Origin: Datisca glomerata
Taxonomy: Eukaryota; Streptophyta; Magnoliopsida; Cucurbitales; Datiscaceae
Length of the DNA: 64,000 nucleotides
Direction: 5' to 3'
Assembly: GCA_003255025.1 (NCBI GenBank)
Contig: QANY01008839.1
Location: 62,001 to 126,000 of the forward strand
Shown: in pieces, positions 23,175-35,855 of the stretch
How positions within the stretch are numbered: the stretch's first letter is position 1
How the letters are laid out: each line of letters begins with the position of its first letter
The notes under the pieces: model-generated
The model's input: the letters and a program-made list of their open reading frames with translations, nothing else
Database searches by the model: none
What the model was told of the DNA's origin: nothing
Translations under genes and position numbers: made by a program

Positions 23175-23397
23175 TGAAAGAATCGTCGCAGTGAAAAATA
23201 CTGGATGTTGAAAAATTTGAGAAACAACCTACTCAATTATGAATTAGGAAAAATACTTGTTGAATAGTGAAAATCGAAAATCAAAACTTCATAGTCTCCC
23301 TTACTATTACTCGAACCGTCAACTAAAATCGCGAGCGGGTGGGCGCTCGAATAAAATCAAACAAAAAAAAGTTATAAAAAATTGGTTTTAAAATGAA

Positions 23398-24206
23398 GGG
23401 AAAATTCTACTAACGTCCTCTGAAATTTTATTAAATGATACTCACACTCATCTAGATTTTAAAATACTACCCACACCCCTGCCCTTTTTAAGTAAGGACA
23501 CTCACAGCCCTATGTTAGATTTTATGTTAAAATATTATTAAAAAACAATTATATCCTTAAGTCAAAACCAAATTCTACTGCTTGTTTAAGATGTTTTGGA
23601 AAGAATGAATTTGGATGAATCTATGTAATGGGATGAATCTGTGTAATGTGTAATGGGAAAGAATGAATTTGGAAAAAATGAGTTTAGTTCTGTCGGCTTC
23701 ATATCACGGATATTCAAACCATTTTCAGATCAAAAAGAAAAGAGGACGCAAAACAACTGCGTTAGCCATTACCATTACCCTTCACATTTTCAGACCCTTC
23801 TTTTCAAAAAGTCCATATAAACTTCACAACCATAAGATTTGCTTAGTATGCTTAAAGCCAAATCTAGCAGAAGAGCCTACCTCTGCTGAATTTCAGCAAT
23901 TTAGAAGGTATTTGAGCTCTTGAAATTTAAAACCCATTTCTGGGGTTTCTTTTGAGCTTTGAAAATGGCGACCAAGGAGTCGAGTTCGGGTACTTCAGGA
24001 GAGGGCAAGATCAAAGGGGTACACACTCATGGGTGTTTAGGTAATTTCATATGATTTGGTCTAATTTTAATGGAAGAACAACACATAAGGAGTATGAGTG
24101 TCCTTACTTAAAAGAGACGGGTGTGAGTTCAATTTTTAAACTTAAAAAGAAGTGTGAGTGTCATGTCATTTAATAAAACCTCAGAGGGTGTGAGTGGAAT
24201 TTCCCC
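23398..24206. mobile_element. Mutator-like element with captured gene fragment
   Basis: Terminal inverted repeats of about 110 bp (23398-23505 and 24093-24206) begin GGGAAAATTC and, inverted, GGGGAAATTCCACTC, and share TCTGA..TTTTATTAAATGA and TTTAAGTAAGGACACTC. They are flanked by 9-bp repeats TAAAATGAA (23389-23397) and TAAAAAGAA (24207-24215), 8 of 9 identical. Long inverted ends plus a 9-bp target duplication are typical of MULEs. It interrupts the family B LTR, so it is younger than that LTR. No transposase is encoded. Confidence 0.8.
23965..24033 (+). pseudogene. Captured 5' exon fragment, probably MPK4-like MAP kinase
   Basis: Within the Mutator-like element an ATG in good plant context (GAAAATGGCG) opens MATKESSSGTSGEGKIKGV, then HTHG, after which similarity ends. 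The Ser-rich start plus (I)KGV-x-THG is how MPK4-type plant MAP kinases begin, just before the kinase domain. Upstream sequence (about 23510-23964) may be the captured promoter and leader. The identification rests on about 22 residues and is from memory. The fragment stops before any catalytic motif. Confidence 0.45.
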
Positions 24207-25465
24207 TAAAAAGAAACATGTATTCACATGTGTTACAACCCATGTGAACACACACTAACATCCCGACCGTTTATTTTTTCTTTATTTAATTTATTTATAA
24301 ATATAAATAATTAAAATTAAATTAATTTTAATTAATCATTGCCCTTTTAGAATTAAGACTGAGTCAGTTTTTAGATTGCTTAGTTGATTATAGGGTATCC
24401 ATGTTGTGCAACTTATTTATTAAACAAGTCTCGTCACAACGAAACTCAAATCCGAGACTAGTAAGAGGACCATAAGGATACAAATACATTGAACTAGATA
24501 ATTAATAAACTCTATCGATTAAATCCATAATCGAATTTATTAATTACTAGTTACAATTAACTCTACTATAAAATCATAATTGAATTTCAAATATATTTTA
24601 TATTATCCGATATCACTATCATTGACATATTATTCATTATGTAATGTCCCTCCATAATATAGTACCGTGCATAATTAGGTTAATTACTATCGACATAATA
24701 TTTATGCACATCTCAGTATCATTAGGTTCCGAATTCATTCTATCAGTCAACTATGATAATTTTATACTTGAAGTCTCAAGTAAAATTATCAAATCTCTAG
24801 TATTTCACCAGAGATACTAAGCGTTCAGTTTACATTGACCACATAAATGAATTATCTAAGAGATATTATGCCACTTAATTAAAAGTGTGTATGAATTCTG
24901 TTATTGAAAATCTATAGACTCATTATATAATAACTCAGTCATTCAATCTACGGAATATGTTGACTCATGGAGACTCATTCTTTATAGATCAAAACAATTA
25001 AATTTTTACATATGAACTTATAACTCTCTCAATATTGAGAGCACTCATAAAATAATAATAATGAGTATTGATTTTTATTTAATAGTACTTTACTGAAAAT
25101 TAGACTCATTAGTCATTTCAATGCATTCCAAATGTACCAGTACAATAACTAGGTATTCTACCTAGTGACCAAAGTAAGTCACTCTACATAATATAATTAA
25201 TGTACTACAGTCTTTTCCTGGTAAGCGTCCAGCTTCAGTAGACTGTGATATTAAGTATTTATAAGTCATAAATAATTTTTGGTTAAATACTTTGTTACCA
25301 TGAGCTAAACTTCATACGACCCACAAATCAAATATTATTATATTTGTGGACCTTTTACAAGAATGTATTGCACTTAATATAAGAATAATCAATTATTATT
25401 AATCAGAATTAAATGTCTCAATAAATATAATAGAATTCTAGTGCTTTTAGGGCACAATCATAACA

Positions 25466-27846
25466 ATCTCTCACTTACCCTAAAGCACTTCTACAACCAG
25501 TTTAACCTTCATGTTCTCTTCATGTGTCCCAAAAACTTTCGTGGTTAAAGTCTTCGCAAACAGGGCTTCTAGGTTTTACCACTGAAGTAATCTATTTGAA
25601 AATTTTAATCCATATACCTAACTGGTATGAGATCCTCACTGTGATAGACAAGCACATAATCCCTCTTTCTCCTAAGATACTTGAGTATATGCTTCACAGC
25701 TATCCAATAAACTCTTCTTGGATTCTACTAATACCTGCTGACTAAGCTTACTGTGAAACATACATATAATATGGTGTGCAATATAACACATTTAAGACTT
25801 CTTACTACCAAAAGTAAGGGAATTGTCTTCATACGATTTATTACATCCTATGTCATAAGACATTAGCATTATATAGAGGTTCTATCCTAAAATGGGTAAC
25901 AAGCCGTTTATCAAAATCCTACATTGCACATTTATACATCAGATTGTTATCTACACAGTGCAAAATAAGCATATCATTCTACATAGTTCAAAATCAAAAC
26001 TTTAATTGCATGATCAACATAATGTTCTAAGTCATTAAAGCATGCTTAAGTCCATGATTGGACTAATGCATCATGTATATCATAATTTTTGGCTTTTAGC
26101 GACAAATCCAAAAATTGAGATATAAAGATATTCACTTAAAGATCGCCATACAAGATAACATTATTGACATCCAATTATCAAAACTTGTAAACGAGATGAG
26201 CTGCAATGGATACAATATCTTTATAGACATGAGCATGGCCATTACTGAAAATGATCCAATACTTAATATCCTCTTTCTAAGTATGTCATTTCTTACTATG
26301 TCTAGCCTTCAAGGTCTTGACCTTGTACTATGTCTCACTTTCGCTTGTAGATCTTCAGCACCCAATACTCTAGGGCTGCTACAAGCTTTCATACACCATT
26401 AGAGTTAATTGAATCTTTTTCAGATTTCATTGCTTGAAACCAATGATTTACTTTACATCATTTTTTCAACATCTATGCAGTTTGTAGGATCGAGTCATGT
26501 TCCTCTGAGATGGACTTGAAAGTCTCTCACTTGAACATGAATATCTCAGTCGGTCATTATCCCTCCCACTACAATGTAGTGATTCAGATCTAGCTCATGT
26601 TCCGCCAGCATTACCATACCAAACTCTCCTAGGAACATTTTATTTCTCATATGAATGAGAAATGCTTCAACTATAATAAGGTTATGTAGTACTAGGAATT
26701 ATTATTCTTTTGACTAACTGAATTCTCACGAACTTCTAGACTTATCTGTAACCAATAAGATTGCGTGACACATACATTATCAGAAAAATCTTCTGAGTTT
26801 GTATTGCATCTAGATATTCCTTTTGAAATATAGTCTTTTCCAATAATACAATATTTATACTTACAAACATTTCTCATTCTTGGTACAATAAAAATAAATA
26901 ACCTATATTCATTTTTGCATAGCCTACAGTTAGATATCATTTTGATCTACCATCTAGCTTGGCAACATTCCTTTTTAGCACATATGCTAGACATCTACAT
27001 ACACGAAGGTTACATATGCTAGGTTTATGAACATTTCATCATTCTTGTCGTGTTTCAGGTACCGTTTTAGATGATTTTAGATTCAAAATATATCATTAAT
27101 AAGGCTAATCTATAGATCTCATCATATTAAAAACAAACTTGTTTCTCCATACTGCCACACCATTCTCTAGGTGATTCAGACGTAACCAACTTGAATACTA
27201 TCATGATATTAACCATCTGGTCTGTGAATGCCTTTATGAGTTATATACCTCTTCGATCAAATTAAAGAGACTCGGTTTGTCTCTCCAATGCCTTCTCGAC
27301 TTTTGTTTTAAACTTTTTTATTTCTGAAAACTTTTAGAATCGAGAAGCATAAGACAAACATAGTCATATCTAGAGTACCCATCAATCAAATTGACATTAT
27401 ACCCATAGCCACCCTTCACCAAGACTTTCACTTGTCCACTCAAGCAATATACTCCAACATTAACATCATGTGCCTCTATGTCATTCTGTCTAAAAAAAGA
27501 CTCTTGGTCATATTCTTATCAATAATTGATTCGCTTACTGGTAAGAGTTCAAAAATCTAAAGGCCATGAAGTATGTCTCTTACTAGTCTCTGAATTGTAC
27601 TTAGAAAATATGACCTAGACATATGTTATAGACGTATAGTTGGCTTGAAAAACTTTTCTCTTATATAATGAGCTGGGATTGTACCTTAAAAACACTGAAA
27701 TTCTATTATATTTATTGAAACATTTCATTCTGATTAATAATAAATAGTTCATTCTTATATTATGTGCAATCCATTCTTGTGAAAGGTCCACAAGCATTAT
27801 AGTATTTGGTTTATGAGTTCTATGAAGTTTAGCTCATGAGAACAAG
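25466..27846 (-). mobile_element. Family B internal region, decayed Copia pol (minus)
   Basis: From the polypurine tract at 25466-25482 rightward, the minus strand holds heavily decayed pol. Recognisable parts are a CCCTCCCACTACAATGTAG segment near 26560 matching the INT-RT linker of family A, and integrase near 27360-27500, where the minus strand reads VKGGYGYNVNLIDGYSRYDY. Stops are frequent in all frames. It ends at the family A LTR boundary at 27847, so gag and the 5' LTR are missing here. Confidence 0.6.
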
Positions 27847-30064
27847 TGTTAGTCGTTGCGGCGCGTGCGAGTCGGAAGCGTGTGGCGTGTGGCCATTTTA
27901 AAAGTTAAATTTTTTAATAAAAAATCAAATCTTTTAGTAAAACAAAATCGCGCAACGCTACGATAACTAAAAAACTTTTTTTTAATGATTTTTTTTTTCA
28001 ATCAGTCAGGGTTCATTATATATTTATATATTAAATTAACAACATACAAGATTTAGAATTATATATCTATTGTAGTCTAAATCAAACGTTCTCGCGAAAG
28101 AGATCGATTCTCCGTTCCCATGAAATCATTCCAACGATCAGCAGACTCTGAGATCCACCCCAAGATCTTCCAAGTCAATTCTCAACGCACTAGCACATGT
28201 GTGGGCATGTAGAATATAACGAAAACACTTTTCTGTCTCTAAATGTACTCAATACATGAGATCTAGAGATTTTACTAAGAATGATTTTTGTGAGACGATT
28301 ATCTAAAAGAACGTGATGATGATTCATTAGAAATTTTGATTAACTCTAAATCGTAGAAAATCACTTTTTGAGAAATTGTGTTCTTCTTTCAACTCTTGAT
28401 TGATGAACTGATTCTCTAATTGATTAATTGATGATCTGATCAACTCTTGTAATTAGAATAAAATATGTATCTTATTCTAGATAATGATGTATAATTTATT
28501 TAGGGATAATTAAAAATAAAAAATAATATTTAATTTCAAAAATTGTTCAATATAGTGGGATCCACTATATAATGGTGCACAACTGCAGTGCCACATGACA
28601 CTATAGTGTTGCACCCCACTACTGTAGTGTCACATGAGACTACAGTAATCTATGTCAATCTCCGATACCCAATCAGTGATTGAAACGTGGTAATTGCTGT
28701 AAATTAAATATTTATTTTAATAATATAAATATATAGATATCAATTAATTCAAAATTAACATAGGTGATTACCTATATCAACTAAATTATCTGTTATTTTT
28801 TAAATAACAGATTTAGTTGATTCAAAATATTATCTAATAATAATTTAATTATCTAATTTCACAAATTAGATATTTTGTCTCACTCATCAATAATTAAAAA
28901 ATAATCGATAATTATATATATATATTAATTCTGAAAATTACATTTACATATATAAATAATTCAATTAATTAATTTTTAATTAATTAATCACACATCAGTA
29001 TCTCATATGTACTTGCCATAGAATGAAAATTCATTTGCAAGTTAGTCTTTTCTCATATCCCGAAATATTCACACCCTAAACTGCGTAGTATAGATGTGAC
29101 TCGGAGATCATGGACCTACAATCCTAAGTTCTAATAAACCAGATTATTAATTAAACTCTTTAATTAAATAATTTTATTTATTAATTTCATTATTACTCCA
29201 CTATAAACATGAAATCACACTGTTAGAGATTATAGATTGTATTTACAGAGTATTCTTGTCTAGTCCACTTATATAATAAATTCTTGTAGTTTTGTCCTTT
29301 AATTATTGGTTCATATATTAGAACTTATCAAAATTATCATTTTACTCTTATAATTACCTCTTGATCCTTAAGTTCCATTAATCCACTAGTGAATGACTAA
29401 TTTATAATCTTATTATAAATTTGAGCTCAATGACCATATAATTTCAAAAGTAACACTTAAGGTAATCAATATACGATCCGTTAGGAAAACTTGAATTTTA
29501 AATATTGTAAGATCATGTTCTCAGCCATGTATCAATGAATCTCAAAAACAAAAGTCATTAGCTTGTTTTATAAAAAAACTTGAACGAGTGAATCAAAAGA
29601 TCTAGTAGACATGTATAGGAGTTCATGATTACTCAGAATTAAAACTGATCTACATATGATCATCAAATTGATGTGTACTGAATCTTTGTTATAAACGGCA
29701 TGTTGATAAAGATATTAATTCACATCGGTCCTGTCATATATAATCTCATTATATAATGTACCTTCACTAAGATGTCTAACTACATCAATGATCTAGATCT
29801 AGATCATACGCATTCATAATTCTTAGTGAACCGTACTAGTAACCATTCATTAAAGATTACATACTTTAATATGTTGCTGTCAATTTTATTCATTATCTAC
29901 GATCTTAATTCTCTCGTATTAATACAATATCATAGTCTCATTAATGAATATAATTTTTTTAGATATTTATATAAATTATTCAACAATTATAAGAAAAATG
30001 CAATGCTAATTAAATTTCATATGAAAAAGTCAATACACATGCTTTGATGACATAACCCCCAACA
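27847..30064 (-). repeat. Family A LTR, copy 2 (3' LTR)
   Basis: It runs from TGTTAGTCGTTGCGG to ATAACCCCCAACA, 2218 bp, the full family A LTR with TG...CA ends. The polypurine tract (reverse complement GCTTTAGGGAAAGAGGACGAT) follows directly at 30065, fixing it as the 3' LTR of a minus-strand element. The CACTACAGTG cluster is at about 28580-28670. Confidence 0.85.
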
Positions 30065-33000
30065 ATCGTCCTCTTTCCCTAAAGCAAATGTGGCATCTCT
30101 TTTAATCTCATGTTACGCACGTGACCCTTAAATGACTTCACAGGAAGTGTCTTTGTAAAAAGAACAACCAGGTTCTATTTCGACGCTATCTTCATAACAG
30201 TCACACCCCATCGATACACAATCTCTATTACAAGATGATATTTCCTTTTTATGTGCTTGCCCCTCTTGTGACTCCTTGTTTCTTTGGAAATCGCTACCGC
30301 CCCACTGTTGTCACAGTACAGGATCAGTGGTTTATCCATATCTGGAACAACTTTCAGATCAACATAGAACTTTCTGAGTCATACCGCTTCTTTCGCTGCT
30401 TCACAAGCAGCTATATATTCGGCTTCCATAGTAGAATCTGCAATGCTAAATTGTATAATACTTCTCCAGACTATAGCTCCTCCTCCTAGGGTGAATACTG
30501 ATCCAGATGTCGACTTTCGAATGTCTATGTCTGATTCAAAATCAGAACCAGTATATCCAGCGGGGTTCAGGTCTCCATCTGAATAAACAAATATATAGTT
30601 TCTCGTTCTCCTAAGATACTTGAGATCGTGCTTTACTGCAATCTAGTATTTCAAACCTGGATTCGATTGATAACGACTGATAATTTTCACTATATAACAG
30701 ATGTACGGTCTCGTATATAACATGACATACATGAGACTTCTAACTGTTGAAGTATAGGGAATCTTTCTCGTATCATCTTCCTCCTGAGGCGTCTTAGGAC
30801 TTTGTTCCTTGGAGAGGATGATTCCATGTCTGGACAATAGTTGACCTTTCTTAGAATTATCCATAGAGAAACTCTCGAGCACCTTATCAATATAAAATAT
30901 CTGAGAAAGTGACAAGAGATTGTTCTTTATATCCATTATTATTTGGATGCCTATAACATAGCTCGCCTCTCCCAAATTTTTCATTTAAAATTTTTCAGCT
31001 AACCACTTCTTTACCTTTGACAAAGTTTCTACATCATTCTCAATGAGTATAATATCGTCAACATAAAGAACTAAGAAAACCACTATCTTATCTTTGATGT
31101 ATTTATAAACAGAGGCTTCGTCAACATTTTGCTCGAAGCCATAAGACTTTGTAATCTCATCAAAGGTAAGATTCCAAGATTTGGATGCTTGCTTTAAGCA
31201 ACTTGCATACTATCTGATCTTGCTCATTTTATACAAACTCGTCTGGTTGCATCATATAGATGTTTTCTTAAAGAGACTCATTCAGAAAAGTTATCTTGAC
31301 ATTCATTTTCCATATCTCATAGTCAACCTAGCGGCTATGGACAAAAGGATGAGAATGGATTTTACATGGCCACAGGGGAGAATGTCTCTTATAATCGACT
31401 CCATCCATTTGTGTATACCAATTAGCCAATAACCGTGCCTTGAAATTCTATATTTTACCATTTACACCTATTTTCTTCTTAAAAATCCATTTACATTCAA
31501 TGGGTCTGACATCTTCAGGCAGATCTACAAGTTCCCAGACGAAATTAGAATACATAGATTCTATTTTTTTGGTTCATGGCATCTTGCCATTTCTCATTTT
31601 CAGGATCATCTATTGCTTCTTCATAAGATAATGGATCTTCATTATCAATGCCTAGCACTAGGACATGTGCCTCTAGTTCATAGTGAACTGAATGTCTCAT
31701 AACCCTCCCACTATGATATTGCACCAGGGTTTCCTTTGCAGTAACTGTGGTTTCTCTGATTTGTCGTTTATCAGTAGAAATTGAAGGTGGTTTGAGATCA
31801 TAAGTCATTAATTCCTTGAGAACTACTTTACTTCAAGGTTTTTAGTTTTGCATATAGTTATGCTCAAAGATTGTTGCATTTGGCGATACAAACACTTTTT
31901 TATCATCGTGACGCTAAAAATACTCACATCTAGTCTTTGGAGCATAGCTTACGAACGTGAGATGGACACCTCCATATACGAAAATTACGCAAACTAAGTT
32001 TGGAGCCATCCCATAACTCTAATGGCATCTTGCTTACAGGCTTAGAGGGAACTGCATTCAAAATGTAGGTTTCCATGTGTAGTGCATATCCCCAAAATGT
32101 TAGTGACAGTGAAGAGTAGCTTAACATCGACCTAACCATATCCAATAAGGTTTGGTTTCTCCTTTCTACAACATCATTTTATTGTGGTGTTCTAGGTGCT
32201 GTGAGTTAGGATAGGATTCCATACTCTAGAAAATTATCTTTGATTTCTAAATCCAAGTATTCACCACCTCGATCGGATCAAAGAATTTCAATGATTTGCC
32301 GAATAGGTTTTCAGCTTCAACTTTGAAGTCTTTAAACTTTCCAAAAATTTTAGACTTTCATTGTGTTAGGTACGTATAACCATATCTTGAGTAATCATCA
32401 ATAAAAGTGACAAAATATTCTTACCCACCTCTAGCTAGTACATTGATTGGTCCACAGACATCACTATGTACTAGTTCAAGTGGTTCCTTAGCCGTTTGGC
32501 CCTTTTCTGTGAAAGGTCTCTTGATCATTTTACCCTCTAGACATGATTCATAAATAGGAAGAGTTCCAACTTTTAGTTCTATCAAATTATCATGCTTTGT
32601 TAACCTGTTTAATCTATCTAGATTAACATGTCCCAACCTAAGGTGCCAAATATATGTGTTATCATCATGAGAAACTCTATGTCGTTTGTTACTTTTAGGT
32701 TTTACTACTTTAAATAATTCAGAATTATTTAATGCTCATTCAGTCGGTTTAAGCATATACATTTTGTTTATAACTTATGCATGACAAATATCGAATCCAT
32801 TTTTTGAAATAATAAACTATTTATTAATAAAAGAAACTTCAAATAATTGTTCTTGCAAAAATGAAAGAGAACTTAATTTTTTCAAAAAGCCAAGAATATA
32901 ATAAACATCGTTCAAAACCAAATAATTATATCTAAAAAGTAAATGGATTTTCCCGAACGCTTTAACTGACACAAGCGCACAACTGCTAACTCTCAAAATG

Positions 33001-33098
33001 ACATCGCCATCAACCAGTTCCCTTGATGAATAAAGTATCTACAAAGAAGAACATACATAGTTAGTGGCTCCTGAATTAGTATCTAGGATGACAAATTA
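30065..33098 (-). mobile_element. Family A copy 2: RNase H, RT, INT and PR (minus)
   Basis: Reading leftward on the minus strand from 33098, protease (decayed DSGATNYVC near 33070) is followed by integrase at 32640-31900 (GHVNLDRLNRLTKHDNL, CESCLEGKM-like region and FTEKGQTAKEPLELVHSDVC). RT follows, with the catalytic LYVDDIILI intact at about 31045-31070 (YVDD 31054-31065). RNase H comes last (MKNLGEASYVIGIQI, SRYQSNPGL). Frameshifts separate open segments such as 30643-30984 and 31545-31808. The order is complete from PR to RNase H but the frame is broken. Confidence 0.85.
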
Positions 33099-33170
33099 TA
33101 AGCTTTTTGATTGATTCAGGGCGCCTCCCTCCTTCTTAGAACCCATTGAGGGGGGCCTTGGCACGGGAAG

Positions 33171-33253
33171 GGGAGAGTGGCCAAGTGGTCAAAAGCGGCA
33201 GACTGTAAATCTGTTGAAGTTTTTCTATGTAGGTTCGAATCCTGCCTCTCGCA
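33171..33253 (+). pseudogene. trnY-GUA: trnY(GUA) relic of mitochondrial origin
   Basis: GGGAGAGTGGCC opens an 83-base tRNA-Tyr with a long variable arm. The anticodon loop CTGTAAAT has anticodon GTA and the T-arm is GTAGGTTCGAATCCTGC. The acceptor end CTCTCGC carries one mismatch to GGGAGAG (native CTCTCCC). The 3' flank matches what I recall downstream of plant mitochondrial trnY. Location inside a retrotransposon argues for a non-functional transferred copy. Confidence 0.8.
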
Positions 33254-33330
33254 CTTGTTTGTTGTAGACTGAAAAGAAGAGAAATGAGGCATTCGTCAGC
33301 GTAGGAAGGCCCACTGAGCTTCACTCTTTT

Positions 33331-33373
33331 ATTTTTTTTTTTGGGGGGGGGGTTTTTTTTTTGGGGGGGGGGG
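33331..33373. repeat. Alternating T and G homopolymer runs
   Basis: The order is about ten T, ten G, ten T and eleven G between the mitochondrial trnY flank and the unidentified half of the insert. Run lengths may be sequencing or assembly estimates. Confidence 0.7.
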
Positions 33374-33575
33374 ATATAATAAAATTAAAGAAAAATGGAT
33401 TATGTATGTTCAATTTGAATCGATCTCAATTGATTCTAGGAACGCAATGAAGCACTCGAGAATTTCTTTCTTCTTTACTTGTTGCTTGTTGATGTAGAAT
33501 TATGTACCATTCAATAGAAAATTCTTCAAATTCTCGTACTGTAGTAGTATAGGGGTTCTCTCGATTATTGGCTTA

Positions 33576-34028
33576 TTCTACTAAGCAAGCTTCAAGTACA
33601 AGTAAATCATATTTACCTTTCTTTTCACTCGGAGAGATGCTTGTTACAGTTTCTCTTCCAATGACCTTCAACCCTACAGAAAAAACGTTTTCCCTTGGGC
33701 TTGCTGTCTTTCTTGTTCTTCTTGACTTTTGGTGATGTCTTGGCTTTCTTCCCTTTCTTGGTCTTACCTTTTCCCTTACCATTGATCTTCTTCCTCTTGT
33801 TACTTTTAACAGTGGAAGAAGTTTTTTACTCTACAACATTTGCCTCGCCCTCTTTGGTCATTTTAAGGTTGAGTGACTCAAAAGTCTGTAGTTCATTCAA
33901 CAATTAGGTCATGTTGAATTGTAACTTATTCATTACATAGTTGATCGTGAACGTATAAAAAGCTGATGTGAGTGACTCAAGTATAATGCTAACTTTGTGT
34001 CCGCTCATCAATGGTCGCCCCAAGTACT
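33576..34028 (-). mobile_element. Family A copy 2: gag C-terminal part (minus)
   Basis: The minus strand reads SEKKGKYDLLVLEACLVE, the gag-protease junction of family A, preceded by the Lys-rich and zinc-knuckle region (33600-33860). Gag N-terminus, leader and primer-binding site are missing: the sequence passes straight into the middle of an LTR at about 34029. Confidence 0.75.
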
Positions 34029-34644
34029 GAGAATGACTTTTGTGAGATGATTATCTAAAAGAACGTGATGATGATTCTTTTAGAGATTTTGATTAATTCT
34101 TAATCGTAGAAAAATCACTTTTTGAGAAATTGTGTTAATCTCTCAACTCTAGATTGATGAACTGATTATCTGATTGATTAAATGATGATCTGATCAACTC
34201 TTATCATTAAAATAAAATATGTATCTTATTATAGCTAACTAAAAATTAAAAAATATTATTTAACTTCAAATTGCCAAATACAGTGAGACCCAAAGTATAA
34301 AAGTGCACAACTACAGTGCCATATGAGGCAGCACAGTGACATGTGGCATTATAGTGTTGCACCCCTACTATTGTAATGTCACGTGACACTACAGTAATCA
34401 ATGTCAATCTCTGATACCCAAATAGTGATTGACATGTGGACATTACTGCAAAAAAATAGTTATTTTAATTTAGATAAATATCTAGATGTCAGTTAACATA
34501 TCAGATTACACCTATCAACTAAATTATCTATTATTTCACAAATAATAATTTTAGTTGATCCAAAATATTATCTAATAATAATTTAATTATCTAATTTCAT
34601 AAATTAGATATTTTGTCTCAATTATCGATAATTAAAAATAATAG

Positions 34645-34675
<31 letters not shown>

Positions 34676-35788
34676 AATTCTGAAAATTACATTAGATATA
34701 TAAATAATTTAATTAATTAATTTTTAATTAATTAATCACAAATAATTATGTACTTACCTAGAATGAAAATTCATTTGCAAGTTAGTCATTTTCTTATGTC
34801 CTGAAATATTTTCACCCTAGACTGCATAGTATAGACGTGACTTGAGGACTATGAACATATAATTCTAAGCTCCAATAAATCAGATTATTAATTAAACTTT
34901 TTAATTAAATAATCTTAGTTATTAATTCTATTATTACTCTACTATAAATATTAAATTGCACTCTTAGAGATTATATGTTGTATTTACAGAGTATAGTGTA
35001 CTCTATTGATATAATCAATTCATGTAATTCTGTCATCCAATTATTGGTTCGTAAATTAGAATTAGTCAAAATTATTATTTTACCATTCTAATTATCTCTT
35101 GATCTTTAAGTACCATTAATCAACTAGTGAATGACTAATTTATAATCTTATTATAAATTTGTGCTCAATGACCATTCAGTTCCAAAATTAAGGTAACCAA
35201 TATATGATCCATTAGGAAAACTTGGATTCTAAATATTGTAAGATCATGTTCTCAGCCATGCATATCACTGAATCTTCAAAACAAATGTCACTAGCTTATT
35301 TTACAAAAAAAATTTTAACGAGTGAATCAAAAGATCTAGTAGACATGTATAAAAGTCCATGATTACTCAGAATTAAAATTGATCTACATACGATTATCGA
35401 ATTGATGTGTACTGAATCTTTGTTATAAACGGCATGTTGATAAAGGTATTAATTCACACCGGTCCAGTCATATATAATCTCATTATACAAGTACCTTCAC
35501 TAAGATACACATCAATGATCTAGATCTAAATCACACGCATTCATAATTCTTAGTGAACCGTACTAGTAACCATTCATTAAAGATTTCATACTTTAATATG
35601 TTACTGATAATTTTATTCATTATCAATATTCTTAATCATCTCGTACTAATACAATATCATAGTCTCATTAATGAATATAATTTTTTTAGATATTTATATA
35701 AATTATTCAACAATTATAAGAAAAATGTAATGCTAATTAAATTTCATAAAAAGTCAATACACATGCTTTGATGACATAACCCACAACA
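34029..35788 (-). repeat. Family A LTR, partial, copy 2 right side
   Basis: From GAGAATGACTTTTGTGAG onward it follows the LTR at 27847-30064 from its position 28268 to the end (ATAACCCACAACA at 35788). About 420 bp of the LTR, next to where the primer-binding site should be, are deleted. A TATATATA run lies near 34655. Confidence 0.8.
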
Positions 35789-35855
35789 ATCGTCCACTTA
35801 CCCTAAAACAAATGTGGCATCACTTTTAATCTCATGTTACGCACGTGACCCTTGT
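35789..35855 (-). mobile_element. Polypurine tract and pol 3' end scrap between two LTR pieces
   Basis: ATCGTCCACTTACCC and the next 50 bases match the family A polypurine tract and pol 3' end at 30065-30125. Finding this on the right side of the LTR means 34029-35788 was once a 3' LTR, so the region is a recombinant of at least two element copies. Confidence 0.7.

Larger units (their letters stand above)
23175..25465 (-). repeat. Family B LTR copy (3' LTR), split by a Mutator-like element
   Basis: It starts TGAAAGAATC and ends ATCATAACA. It aligns with the LTR at 49986-51739, for example through the shared phrases GAGAAACAACCTACTCAATTA and TCGAACCGTCAAC. At its right edge comes ATCTCTCACTTACCC, whose reverse complement GGGTAAGTGAGAGAT is a polypurine tract, so this is the 3' LTR of a minus-strand element. 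Without the nested 809-bp insertion it would be about 1.47 kb. Confidence 0.75.
33099..33575 (+). other. Mitochondrial DNA insertion (NUMT) inside Copia copy 2
   Basis: In copy 1 the Copia text reads GACAAATCATATTCTACTAA without a break (5761-5780). Here the same text is split, GACAAATTATA ending near 33098 and TCTACTAAGCAAGC resuming near 33576. The inserted 475 bp include a mitochondrial trnY relic with its typical downstream sequence (CTTGTTTGTTGTAGACTG onward). The second half, after a T/G homopolymer block, was not identified and could be organellar or filler DNA. Confidence 0.7.

Noticed and set aside
26115..26402. 95-residue plus-strand open frame
   Set aside because: It lies antisense to decayed family B pol and contains no recognisable domain.
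33171..33253. Functional nuclear tRNA-Tyr gene
   Set aside because: The sequence and its flank are of mitochondrial type, the acceptor stem has a mismatch, no intron is present (nuclear plant tRNA-Tyr genes usually have one), and it lies inside a retrotransposon.
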